The notes under the pieces were generated by a model. That model saw only the letters and a program-made list of their open reading frames with translations. It ran no database searches and had not been told where the DNA came from. 64,000 nucleotides of DNA from Desulfurivibrio dismutans (GTDB lineage Bacteria; Desulfobacterota; Desulfobulbia; Desulfobulbales; Desulfurivibrionaceae), in the NCBI RefSeq assembly GCF_029210385.1, contig NZ_JARGDQ010000007.1:120506-184505 (forward strand). Reading direction: 5' to 3'. This document shows, one piece after another, positions 42,133-50,198 of the stretch (its first letter is position 1; every line of letters begins with the position of its first letter). A program made the translations under genes and the position numbers.

Positions 42133-43691
42133 GATTTTTCCCAAGCAGCCTTAAAGGGAAACATTTTATCCAGCATCTCGCGCAAAGCCTTTTCCTGCCA
42201 CGACCAATCCAGATCATCATCGGCTTCCGTATCATTCAAGCAAAAAACGTCAAAGCGGCCTCTGGCTACGCGAGAGATATTTTTAACCAGGTTCTGGTCG
42301 GCAATGTCCACGTAGGCATAACGCACAGTACCCCGCACCACACAACCTTTAAGCAGCCCAAAGGCCATATGCATACTGGTTACCGGGGCAATGTCTTCAC
42401 GGCTGCGAAAACGGCGCCCTCGCACGGCCCTGAATTCATCGGCATACTTAGCTTCCAGTTCTTCCATGAGTGATTTGCGCAATGGAATGGGAGTATGTTT
42501 CGTTTTGTAACGAATGGTGCGCTGGAAGCCCTGGCAGGTCAGGCGGGAAGCATTAAGCGCCCCCCACTCGGAAGCGCGGTCCGACGCCTCCGGCAAACAA
42601 ATGGGAACCATGGCGGTGCTCAAGAATGTCCGGGCGATCCCGTTGGCTTCAAAAAACTGGGTGGGCCAAACAGGACGCCCAAAAAATACATCGTCGTTCA
42701 TGTATAAAAAATGCTCAGAAAGCCCGGGGACCCGGTGCAGGACAGACTCTATCGCATGACTGTTAAAGGTCGGCAAAGCCGCATCGGCTGGGAACAACTC
42801 CCGATGATCAACAATTTTCAGCCGCGTATACTGGTAGTTACCCAACCAAGACGGCATTTGCCGGTCGGTAACCAGGTAAATGTTACGCACCCAGGGCGCG
42901 TAATAGTAAAGCGACCGCAACGAGTACAACAATTCATCACGGTTCTGGTAGCGGGAACGGTTGTTGGCACGAAGATCAACTTCCTCGGCCCCCCTCCCCT
43001 CAGCCTCCAGCTTTCGCGCCAACCAGGCTGGGTCATCGCCGTCAACCCAAGTATACACGACATCAATGGGAAAAGTTATTTCATCCACACCAGGATGCGA
43101 CCAAAGAGGGTGCGCAGACTCATCTTCAAGTGGTAAAAGCTGCCGGGAAAGAACCGGCAGAGTGTCTTTGTTGCCGGTCGCCTGCAGCGTTTCAGCACAC
43201 TCCGAAGGTGTGTAGAAGTATACCCGCGTGGCGGCATGCCAGCCATAAGGGCTGGCATCGGCACCCGGCAAGTAAACACGGCCGGCCATAAACGAGGTTA
43301 TCTCGGCCAAATCGTCTCGGCGCAGAAACTGCTTCAGTTCGGATGGTTTACGTAAAGGGGCGGCTTCCGACTTGGCCGCAAAAAATGCCCGGGCGTGCAT
43401 TTTTTGGTTAACAACCCGGCCGACAAACTCTTTTACTTCGGCCTCACCACCTTCGACCAGCGCCCATATTTCCCCAAAATGACAGGCTTCATGGGTGCAC
43501 AAAATCTTAATACCCGCGTCTTGAAGCAACGCTTCCACCTCGCGCAGGTTACGGGTTCTGATCTGGTCGGGATCAACTTCTTCTCCCCTGACTTGCTTGA
43601 ATGTAGGGCGAAACTGCTTCAGGAGAAAAAAATACAAACGGGGAGATAAAGCGCGAATCTTGCTAACGAGGTATTTTTTCAAAAAAGTCAT
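42129..43691 (-). CDS. Stealth-family polysaccharide phosphotransferase
   Basis: The 520-residue protein has the Stealth conserved regions in order: CR1 IDVVYTWVDGDDPAW (209-223), CR2 QNRDELLYSLRSLYYYAPWVRNIYLVTD with FNSHAIE and MNDDVFFG (249-338), and CR3/CR4-like segments around RYKTKHTPIPLRKSLMEEL and TSMHMAFGL. Stealth proteins transfer hexose- or HexNAc-1-phosphate to make phosphodiester-linked capsule. The N-terminal 200 residues are an extra domain without recognised motif. It is the first gene of the coupled run that ends at the WecA-like gene. Confidence 0.92.
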   Translation of the reverse strand: MTFLKKYLVSKIRALSPRLYFFLLKQFRPTFKQVRGEEVDPDQIRTRNLREVEALLQDAGIKILCTHEACHFGEIWALVEGGEAEVKEFVGRVVNQKMHARAFFAAKSEAAPLRKPSELKQFLRRDDLAEITSFMAGRVYLPGADASPYGWHAATRVYFYTPSECAETLQATGNKDTLPVLSRQLLPLEDESAHPLWSHPGVDEITFPIDVVYTWVDGDDPAWLARKLEAEGRGAEEVDLRANNRSRYQNRDELLYSLRSLYYYAPWVRNIYLVTDRQMPSWLGNYQYTRLKIVDHRELFPADAALPTFNSHAIESVLHRVPGLSEHFLYMNDDVFFGRPVWPTQFFEANGIARTFLSTAMVPICLPEASDRASEWGALNASRLTCQGFQRTIRYKTKHTPIPLRKSLMEELEAKYADEFRAVRGRRFRSREDIAPVTSMHMAFGLLKGCVVRGTVRYAYVDIADQNLVKNISRVARGRFDVFCLNDTEADDDLDWSWQEKALREMLDKMFPFKAAWEKS

Positions 43692-43787
43692 TGTCCACCA
43701 GTTGACCCGAAATCGGTGATATTATCCGGGACTAAAAGCATCGTCAAGCTCCGTCAAAAGCACAGAGACCATTACCAGTTATTACTT

Positions 43788-46544
43788 TTACCCTGTTTCC
43801 CAGTTTTCTTCAGCCAAATCTACAACCGATACCTGGTCTGGGCAATCACTTAACATTGCGGCTCTGACCTCGGAATTAACCGGACACCAAACGGCGGTTC
43901 GTCCGAAATAGGCCAACAACTGCTCGTTACCGCGTTTAATGTTGTACCCTGCCATTGTTGCCGGCTTAACCGACGACGGACACCCGGTTACCACCACCTT
44001 TACGCTGTTGGCTTTTACTGCCGGAACATAATGCTGCTGTTCATCAAGAACGTTTGCGTCTATGACCACGACCGTTTCGCAAGACAAGTTTTCGCCATAG
44101 GCCAGAAACTGCACCACATCGCCATCCAGCAGCGCTATAATTTCCGGGCTGAACGGCGACTTGGCGTTTGCTTCGTAGCTGTACAACTGGAGCAACCCGA
44201 CGCGCTTTCCCCGTCGACGCTGATTTTCGATCTCTTGTATCTGGCGATGCAGTTCCGTACCAATCGCCCTGAAATCTGACGCGACAATCACATCAAAGTA
44301 ACGCACACCGGCCTGAGCCAACTTGTATTTTTTCAGTAACGGCTCCGGCACCGGAAAAGGCCGCGATGCCGACATAAAAGGATAATAAAGATTTTCCGCT
44401 TGGCTATGGTGACTAATCTGCAAATTAAAATACAACCTGCGAGCACCGAAAAGAAAACCATCCGCCCCAAAAGAACTACTGATATGGGTCAGGGAGTCTA
44501 GATGGTGCCGCTGTAAACAAATTGGGCCGGTTTCAATGGTCGCCACGGCGTCATCACCAAAAACCATTCTGGCCCGGCGGATATACTCGTGATCGGCGCT
44601 GAAACGGACACCATCGTAATAACCAAGCGCCGCAAAGACCGGCTCCCGGCGAAACATGAACGAAGGAAAGTTACGTGTAACCATGCGCCCATGGTTGCCC
44701 CGGCGGCAACATTTCAACTCCGGGGTAACCCGCACCTGCATGCCGATGTTGGCCATCACCTGGGGGTTGGCCTGCAGGTGTGCCACCTGGCGGGCAATGG
44801 CCTGGGGGTGGGACCAGTCGTCGGCGTCGTGGAAGGTTATCAGCTCGCCGGTGGCCTGCTGCAGGGCCAGGTTACGGGCCACATAGGGGCCGGCATTTAC
44901 CTTTGCCGGCAGCACCTGCACCCGGGAATCCCGACGGGCAAATTCCTCCACCCTGGCCACGGTGTCGTCGGTACTGGCATCGTCCACCACCAGCACCTCC
45001 AGGTTGCTCCAGGTCTGGGCAAGCACCGAGTGCAGGGCGGTAGCGATAAACCCGGCCGCGTTATAGACCGGCATGATCACCGTAACTTTGGGGCCCACAG
45101 AGTTCTCCGCCGCCGTCCCGGCCGCGTCTTCGCCCTTCAGCCGGTCGAACGGCGGCAGATCCGGCGCCACCGCCAGGCTTATGGCCGACAGATCGTGCAA
45201 CCGCAGGGCCTTGTTGACCCATTTAAGCCGATCTTCGACAACCGGCTCCAGGTTGGCCAGGGCCAGAAAAAGATCCGCGTGCTCGCCCTGCTCAGCCACG
45301 GCCTCCTGCAAAACCTGCCGACCACGCTCCGGCTCTTGCAGCAGCTCGTGGCATTCGGCCGCCAGTACCGCGGCCTGGCGCAACAGTATAACGCTTTCGG
45401 TGTTCTCCCGCAGCAACTGCAGCAGGGGCAGACAGTTGCGGGCCCCGGCCGGAGTGCGTTGATTGGCATACCAGCGGGCCAGCTCCCGCGCCGCCAGGGC
45501 CGTCATCCCCGGTTCCCGGTTTTCCGCCAGCAACCCGACAAGATCACGCACCGCCCGCCGGTGAAACCCCAGCTCAAACAGCTTGATGCGCAACTGCCCA
45601 ATCTGACGGCTGATCCGTTTCGGGATTTTCCCTTTTTTCACCAGCGGTGCCTTGGGACCCCCGCGTATCGTGGGATCTACCAGGGGCCGCAGTTCGGCCC
45701 AGGCATCATGTTCCAAAAGCAAGCGCCGCAGGCCCGGCCGCTCTGCTATCACCGCCCCCGACCGACGGCGCGTTGAGCCGATCAACTCTTTAAGCCTTTG
45801 CGGGGCGGCAGAATCGGCGTCCGCCACCACCGTGCCCCCATGACAGTCGCGCAAAGCGGCATCGGCCACCGTAACCCCGTCCAACTCCTGCGCCAATACA
45901 CGGGCAATACTGCTCCACTCCCGCCCCAGCAAATCCCGGCAGGGCGGCCACCCCGAAGGCCCTGGCAGGCCGCTTTCCGTACAGGTCATTGGCTCATTGC
46001 CCGGCTCTTCGGATGCTGCCGGCTCCAAATCGACCAGCACCAAGGCATCCCAGGCCAGCTTATAAAGCAGTCCCAGCAAAATGTTGGGCATCCGCGCCCC
46101 CGCCAGATGCACCACATCGTAGGGATGCGCCGCCACCAGGGTTAAGGCCTGCTGCAGAAACCTCTCCTGCCGTGGCACGATAAAACTGCGCACCGGCAAC
46201 TTGACGCTGTCCAGTTGTGGAGCCAGGGTTGGGGTCTGGTGCACAAAAGTGCTGCCGACGATCTCGACTTCAGCATGTGGGGAGTATAAGCCGGCCAGAA
46301 GGTGCAAGCGGTCAAGATCGCCGCCGGCCAGGTCCCAGCCGCCAATGGCAACCTTAATGTCCCCGGCCCGGTCCCGTTGCCGGCGATAACGGCCACGGGC
46401 CACCGCGATGTTGGCGCCGACCAGATGAGGAAAGATAATGGAGGAATCTTTCAGAATCTGCAGATAACGGCCAATGGCCGCGGCATTCTGCCCGTCCCGC
46501 AGGGTTACGTTACTTTCTTTCAGGGTCATTCGATGATCTGCCAT
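43788..46544 (-). CDS. large GT2-family glycosyltransferase with N-terminal accessory domains
   Basis: The 918-residue protein has a Rossmann/GT4-like N-terminal part (about 62-175), a helical TPR-like middle (about 310-460) and a GT2 domain from about 486. The GT2 domain begins KVTVIMPVYNAAGFIATALHSVLAQTW and has VVDDAST and the DxD in FHDADDWSHP (573-575). A further domain of about 180 residues follows. It should build glycosidic bonds from a nucleotide sugar in the cytoplasm. The start is ATG 46544; ATG 46529 is an alternative. The ccdB gene ends 7 nt upstream. Confidence 0.85.
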   Translation of the reverse strand: MADHRMTLKESNVTLRDGQNAAAIGRYLQILKDSSIIFPHLVGANIAVARGRYRRQRDRAGDIKVAIGGWDLAGGDLDRLHLLAGLYSPHAEVEIVGSTFVHQTPTLAPQLDSVKLPVRSFIVPRQERFLQQALTLVAAHPYDVVHLAGARMPNILLGLLYKLAWDALVLVDLEPAASEEPGNEPMTCTESGLPGPSGWPPCRDLLGREWSSIARVLAQELDGVTVADAALRDCHGGTVVADADSAAPQRLKELIGSTRRRSGAVIAERPGLRRLLLEHDAWAELRPLVDPTIRGGPKAPLVKKGKIPKRISRQIGQLRIKLFELGFHRRAVRDLVGLLAENREPGMTALAARELARWYANQRTPAGARNCLPLLQLLRENTESVILLRQAAVLAAECHELLQEPERGRQVLQEAVAEQGEHADLFLALANLEPVVEDRLKWVNKALRLHDLSAISLAVAPDLPPFDRLKGEDAAGTAAENSVGPKVTVIMPVYNAAGFIATALHSVLAQTWSNLEVLVVDDASTDDTVARVEEFARRDSRVQVLPAKVNAGPYVARNLALQQATGELITFHDADDWSHPQAIARQVAHLQANPQVMANIGMQVRVTPELKCCRRGNHGRMVTRNFPSFMFRREPVFAALGYYDGVRFSADHEYIRRARMVFGDDAVATIETGPICLQRHHLDSLTHISSSFGADGFLFGARRLYFNLQISHHSQAENLYYPFMSASRPFPVPEPLLKKYKLAQAGVRYFDVIVASDFRAIGTELHRQIQEIENQRRRGKRVGLLQLYSYEANAKSPFSPEIIALLDGDVVQFLAYGENLSCETVVVIDANVLDEQQHYVPAVKANSVKVVVTGCPSSVKPATMAGYNIKRGNEQLLAYFGRTAVWCPVNSEVRAAMLSDCPDQVSVVDLAEENWETG

Positions 46545-46550
46545 ACATAA

Positions 46551-46850
46551 TCAGAAACCTTGCATCAGAAAATCAACTGCCGCGACTATTTCGTCACGTT
46601 TCGCCTGAAGCCTCGTGATCGGTGTTCGTAAAATACTGGTGGGAACGGCCGCCATAAACTGAGTGGTCATAATATGGGGTTCGCCTGTTATTGCCAAGCA
46701 GGGATTGAGGATTGCGGCCGGCTGTGGTGCCACGGACACCGGCAGCAATGGAATAACCACCCGCGTGTTCAGGTGGCTGACCAGATCAGCCTGAACATCA
46801 AGGAGATACCCCTCTCCGTCGGGATTTTTGTACACATCGAAGCGGGCCAT
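46551..46850 (-). CDS. ccdB: CcdB-family toxin
   Basis: The 99-residue protein has the CcdB layout: MARFDVYKNPDGEGYLLDVQADL, TRVVIPLLP, and the C-terminal AAVDFLMQGF in place of the FxxxI tail that binds gyrase. CcdB-type toxins poison DNA gyrase and are neutralised by CcdA. Its ATG overlaps the ccdA stop by one base. The glycosyltransferase gene follows 6 nt after, so it may share the transcript. Confidence 0.9.
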   Translation of the reverse strand: MARFDVYKNPDGEGYLLDVQADLVSHLNTRVVIPLLPVSVAPQPAAILNPCLAITGEPHIMTTQFMAAVPTSILRTPITRLQAKRDEIVAAVDFLMQGF

Positions 46851-47098
46851 CAGAACCCCCGGTACTTAGCCAGAGGCAAGCCGAGCCGCTCAACGTATTC
46901 ATTGGAACTTTCCAGGGCGGACTGATTCTCCTCCAACCACAAAAGCGCCCGTTTTTCAGCAGTTGCCTGTGCCAGACCCTGCTCCGCTGCCCGCGAGACA
47001 TTAACCCGCAGCTTCCTGGCTTCCTCCAGCAACCGGGCATTGATCGATACATTGGTAGCACGGCGTGCGTTCTTGGAAGCGGGTTGAGTTGCTTTCAT
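46850..47098 (-). CDS. ccdA: CcdA-family antitoxin
   Basis: The 82-residue protein has an N-terminal ribbon-helix-helix (RRATNVSINARLLEEARKLRVNVSRAAEQGL) and an acidic C-terminus (WLEENQSALESSNEYVERLGLPLAKYRGF) that wraps CcdB. The ATG at 47098 has GGGGG 8 nt upstream; the longer frame to 47116 includes that site and is unlikely. It probably represses its own promoter with CcdB through the inverted repeat just upstream. Confidence 0.9.
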   Translation of the reverse strand: MKATQPASKNARRATNVSINARLLEEARKLRVNVSRAAEQGLAQATAEKRALLWLEENQSALESSNEYVERLGLPLAKYRGF

Positions 47099-47144
47099 GG
47101 TGTATCCCCCAGGCATAAAATGTTGGCAATTATTCGCTAAATAC

Positions 47145-47163
47145 TATCCATGTTTTATGGATA
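47145..47163 (-). promoter_or_regulatory. inverted repeat, candidate CcdA operator
   Basis: TATCCAT-GTTTT-ATGGATA is a perfect 7-bp inverted repeat with a 5-bp spacer, about 47 nt upstream of the ccdA start in an AT-rich stretch. Ribbon-helix-helix antitoxins bind such short palindromes at their own promoters. Confidence 0.5.
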
Positions 47164-47239
47164 AATCAACAGCCAATCTGAAAACCCGGAAGAACCGATT
47201 GTCGTGATGTTTCCCCCCCCCGCATGATCTCCCACCTTT

Positions 47240-48802
47240 TCAGGCGCCCTCGGCATCCCTTGCCGTTTCGAAGGCGACGATGTTGCGGGTCTTGCGGGCG
47301 AACTCCACGCCTACCAGGTGGACGGGTTCGCCCCGGTTGCGGTACTTGGCGGCGTAATCTTTGGCTTTGATCTGAGCCAATGCCTTGCCTTCCGGCGCTT
47401 CCTCCACCACCTTGAACTCGAAAATGTAAACCCCGCCCTCGCAGATCAACACCAAGTCCACCCTTCCCCGGCTGCTGCTCTCTTCCACTCGGACATCCAG
47501 GCCCAGAGCCGCCAAATGGCTATAGAAAACGCTGGCGTAATAGCCTTCAAAACGGTCCAGCTCGTTCTTGCGGTACCAGTCGTGGGGGATGCTGGCGAAA
47601 AAGGCGCTGAAATGCTCCCGCAGGGCGGAGAAATCGGCCTGCCGCAGGGCGCCCAGCACCGCCAGGCGGTTGCGGAAGGCCTGCTGGCCATCCAGGCCGA
47701 AGGTAGAGACCAGAGCCTCGTTGAGGCTGCCGGCCACCTCCAGGTTGGGAAAACCCAGGGTGTAAACCCAGCGCCCCCGCACCGGTTCATCGACTGCGGT
47801 GATGGTCAGGTAGCCGGTTTGAAAGAGCAGTGCCTCGGTGCCGATATCGTTGACCTCGAAGCGGCCCAACAGATCGGCGCTGGTTTGCAACTTAGCTAAA
47901 TCCGGGGCGAACACCCGGCGCTGGAGCAGGATATCCAGCAAAAAAGTGGGGGTGCCGGTTTCAAACCAGTAGGGGCGGAAATCACGCTTTTCAAAGAGCA
48001 AAAGTAAGTCGAAGGGGTTGTAAACCTTCTCCCCCAGCCAGCAGTAGCCGTTGTACCAGCGGCGCACCTCATCCCGGTCCAGCCCCGGCAGTTCAGGGGC
48101 GAACACCGTGTCCACATCGGCCTCGGTGTAGCCGCAGATGGTGGCATAAGCCGCATCCAAAGTTATGTCGTTGAGGTTGTTCAAGCCGGAAAAGAGGCTG
48201 ACCTTGGAAAACTTGCTCACCCCGGTGAGCATGGCGAACTTGATGTGGGCGTCGGAATCTTTGATCACCGAGTAGAGGTTGCGCAGACCGTCCCGCATCT
48301 CCCGGGCCAGGTCGTGGTTGCTGATGTTGTCCAGGATTGGCTTGTCGTACTCATCCACCAGCACCACCGCCCGCCGGCCGTACTTGGTGGCGGCACAGCG
48401 GATCAGTTCGGCGAAACAGCCGGCAACATCGGCGGGATCGGCACAGTTCAGCCCCAAATTTTCCCGGTTCTGCCGTAAAATATCGAAAACCCGCCGGTCT
48501 AGTTCCTCCCGGCTCCGTAGCACCCCGCCGCCGAAACTGATCCTAATCACCGGGTACTTAACGCTCCAGTCCCACTTGTCGTGGACGTACAGGCCGCGAA
48601 AGAGCGGCTCGTTGCCGGCAAAAAGTTCGGCCACGGTGTCGATGAACAGGGATTTACCGAAACGGCGGGGGCGGGAGAGAAAATAGTACTTGCCCTGGTT
48701 GATCAGTTTCAGGGCATGGGGGGTCTTGTCGACATAGTAAAAATCCCCCTCGCGAATCTCGCGGAAGGTCTGAATCCCGATGGGCAGTTTACGACGGTGC
48801 AT
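47240..48802 (-). CDS. AAA-ATPase-like/PD-(D/E)XK nuclease-like protein (DUF1703 type)
   Basis: The start at 48802 has GGAGG 7 nt upstream and gives 520 residues. The N-terminal AAA-like domain has FYYVDKT, the Walker A-like FLSRPRRFGKSLFIDT and a Walker B-like VLVDEYDKPI. The C-terminal region has a PD-(D/E)XK-type core (GRVDLVLICEGGVYIFEFKVVE, residues about 455-480). This family is common in multi-copy form in anaerobes and is suspected to be mobile or defensive; its function is unproved. It lies beside other accessory genes. Confidence 0.88.
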   Translation of the reverse strand: MHRRKLPIGIQTFREIREGDFYYVDKTPHALKLINQGKYYFLSRPRRFGKSLFIDTVAELFAGNEPLFRGLYVHDKWDWSVKYPVIRISFGGGVLRSREELDRRVFDILRQNRENLGLNCADPADVAGCFAELIRCAATKYGRRAVVLVDEYDKPILDNISNHDLAREMRDGLRNLYSVIKDSDAHIKFAMLTGVSKFSKVSLFSGLNNLNDITLDAAYATICGYTEADVDTVFAPELPGLDRDEVRRWYNGYCWLGEKVYNPFDLLLLFEKRDFRPYWFETGTPTFLLDILLQRRVFAPDLAKLQTSADLLGRFEVNDIGTEALLFQTGYLTITAVDEPVRGRWVYTLGFPNLEVAGSLNEALVSTFGLDGQQAFRNRLAVLGALRQADFSALREHFSAFFASIPHDWYRKNELDRFEGYYASVFYSHLAALGLDVRVEESSSRGRVDLVLICEGGVYIFEFKVVEEAPEGKALAQIKAKDYAAKYRNRGEPVHLVGVEFARKTRNIVAFETARDAEGA

Positions 48803-48935
48803 GGTCAGGGCCTCCGGTGGTTGACGCCGGGCGGCAACAGCCAAAAGATTAACGTTGCCCCGGACAGTGACAATCTACCGGAAAAAAGTACAGCAAACAA
48901 GCCGGGATCAAATGATCTTTTGATGACCTCATTCA

Positions 48936-49046
48936 TTACCTACGCGCCTTAAAAGTCACAATGTCAAGCCTGACCCCCCTTCCTTGACCCCCCTTCTCTG
49001 CCAGGTCGATTATCGTGTTTCGTTCTTGTGGAGTAATTGTTTTCAT
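48936..49046 (-). pseudogene. N-terminal remnant of a gene downstream of an antitoxin-like gene
   Basis: ATG 49046 begins MKTITPQERNTIIDLAEKGG and then runs straight into the repeat word GGGGTCAGGCTTGACATT, ending after 36 codons. The first 20 codons look like a real protein start, overlapping the end of the decayed antitoxin-like gene as coupled genes do. The rest has been lost at the repeat. Confidence 0.4.
48951..48993. repeat. AAAAGTCA..ATGTCAAGCCTGACCCCC repeat, left copy
   Basis: The word AAAAGTCA(C/A)AATGTCAAGCCTGACCCCC followed by a second TTGACCCCCCTTC unit recurs at 50034-50092 in the same orientation. Both resemble the RAYT terminal word ATGTCAAGACTTGACCCC. The two copies bracket a block of about 1 kb holding only broken genes. 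Confidence 0.6.
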
Positions 49047-49249
49047 AGCGCACCGAACGGTTACCAACCGTCAGCTTACGACTGATCCGGCGGTTGCCGG
49101 TGCTGAAGGTTGCCTGCATCGGAATCTGATCGGTTTTCCCTTCCGCATAAGCTGTCTGCCATTTTCTCAAAATCCGCCCGCAGCACCACTTCACTTTTGC
49201 GCTTGGTAATGGAGCGCAGCATTCGCTCCCTGATAATAAGTCGACTCAT
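48964..49249 (-). pseudogene. decayed AbiEi/DUF6088-like antitoxin gene
   Basis: ATG 49249 with GGAGG upstream begins MSRLIIRERMLRSITKRKSEVVLRADFEKM, like the N-terminus of DUF6088/AbiEi-type winged-helix proteins. In a different frame there follows AYAEGKTDQIPMQATFSTGNRRISRKLTVGNRSVRYENNYS, like the C-terminus of the same family. The central domain is deleted and the frame broken, so the gene is dead. Family assignment rests on memory of the motifs only. Confidence 0.5.
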
Positions 49250-49271
49250 CCTGTCCTCCATAAAGGAAGGA

Positions 49272-49976
49272 TCAATGGAAGACTTCATCAATGGTATTGG
49301 CCGTCAGGATTTTCTCCGACCACGTATGAAGGGACTGGGAATCGGCCTCCTCGACCCGTTTGCGCCAATCGGCGGCTGCGCGGGGGCCGTACTTGAGTTC
49401 AAGCTGACGAAGCAGAACCTTAACCTCACCCTGTTTTTCTCCTTCCTTAACCCCCTGCTCACGGCCATACCGTTCAACACTGGTTACATAAGGCATTTTC
49501 ATTTCCTCCTCGAAGGCTTTGAGTTCTGCAATAAACCGTTCTTGGGCCGACACCGGCAGGGTGAGTACCCAGTCGATCACCCGGAACAGCTCCAGGATGT
49601 CGGCGCGGGAGTATTGCCGCTGGTAGAGCATCCGGATCAACTGCATCTTCCAGTACAAGCGGTGGTCACCGTCACGGCTCTCGTTGGCTTTGATGTGGGC
49701 CATCACCACCACCGCGAAGAGATTGTCCGAGGCCTCCAGTTCCGACCAGCGGCCGACCCAGTCCTGAAGCGAGCAACTGGGGAATTGGAACAACAGCCGA
49801 CAACCGGCCCGCTCCCGGCGGTATTCGCCAATCTTGGCGTCACTGCCGCCGGTGATCACCGCCAGGCTCAGCACCTCGACCTTGTAGCGGTCGAAGATGC
49901 GGTAGTTGTAGACAAACATCCGTTGGTCAAAATCCTGATCCACCCGGCCCTGGACCTCGACGTGGATCGGTGTCAA
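49272..49976 (-). pseudogene. 5'-truncated Rpn-family (PD-(D/E)XK) nuclease gene
   Basis: The readable part (about 234 codons) starts abruptly at HVEVQGRVDQDFDQRMFVYNYRIFDRY, the middle of the Rpn/PDDEXK_2 nuclease domain. The E-x-Q of the active site is there, but the N-terminal Asp region is missing. A charged C-terminal coil (REQGVKEGEKQGEVKVLLRQLELKYG) is typical. Immediately upstream the frame meets TGA inside an AAATTTCAAATCTGTCCCC repeat, so the first roughly 60-70 codons were removed by repeat insertion or recombination. Only a TTG could start it. It is probably inactive. Confidence 0.7.
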
Positions 49977-50198
49977 ATTTCAAATCTGTCCCCTTTACGG
50001 CCCTTCCAAAAATAAATCTGTCCCGGTTTATTCAAAAGTCAAAATGTCAAGCCTGACCCCCTTCTTCCCTGACCCCCTTCTTCCCTTCTTCCCGCTCCTC
50101 CTGGGCCATAATAACCCCTTTTCGAGTGTCCGTAAAACTGGGGGGGGGGTTCAATCTGTCCCCACCATCCTGCCTTACAACTTCCTCACATGCTAGGC
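49974..50198. repeat. repeat-rich gap with half-palindromes
   Basis: No gene is seen. The gap holds CAAATCTGTCCCC (about 49981), AAATCTGTCCCGG (about 50022), the AAAAGTCA..GTCAAGCCTGACCCCC repeat (50034-50092), a run of ten G around 50142, and CAATCTGTCCCC (about 50153). These are half-copies of the 25-bp palindrome found whole at 51548 and 51649, and of the RAYT-type word. The gap looks like a graveyard of small transposed repeats. Confidence 0.6.

Noticed and set aside
48964..49194. 76-codon minus-strand ORF as an intact gene
   Set aside because: Its N-terminus is an out-of-frame reading of the neighbouring antitoxin-like sequence; only the middle part resembles a protein, so it is part of a pseudogene.
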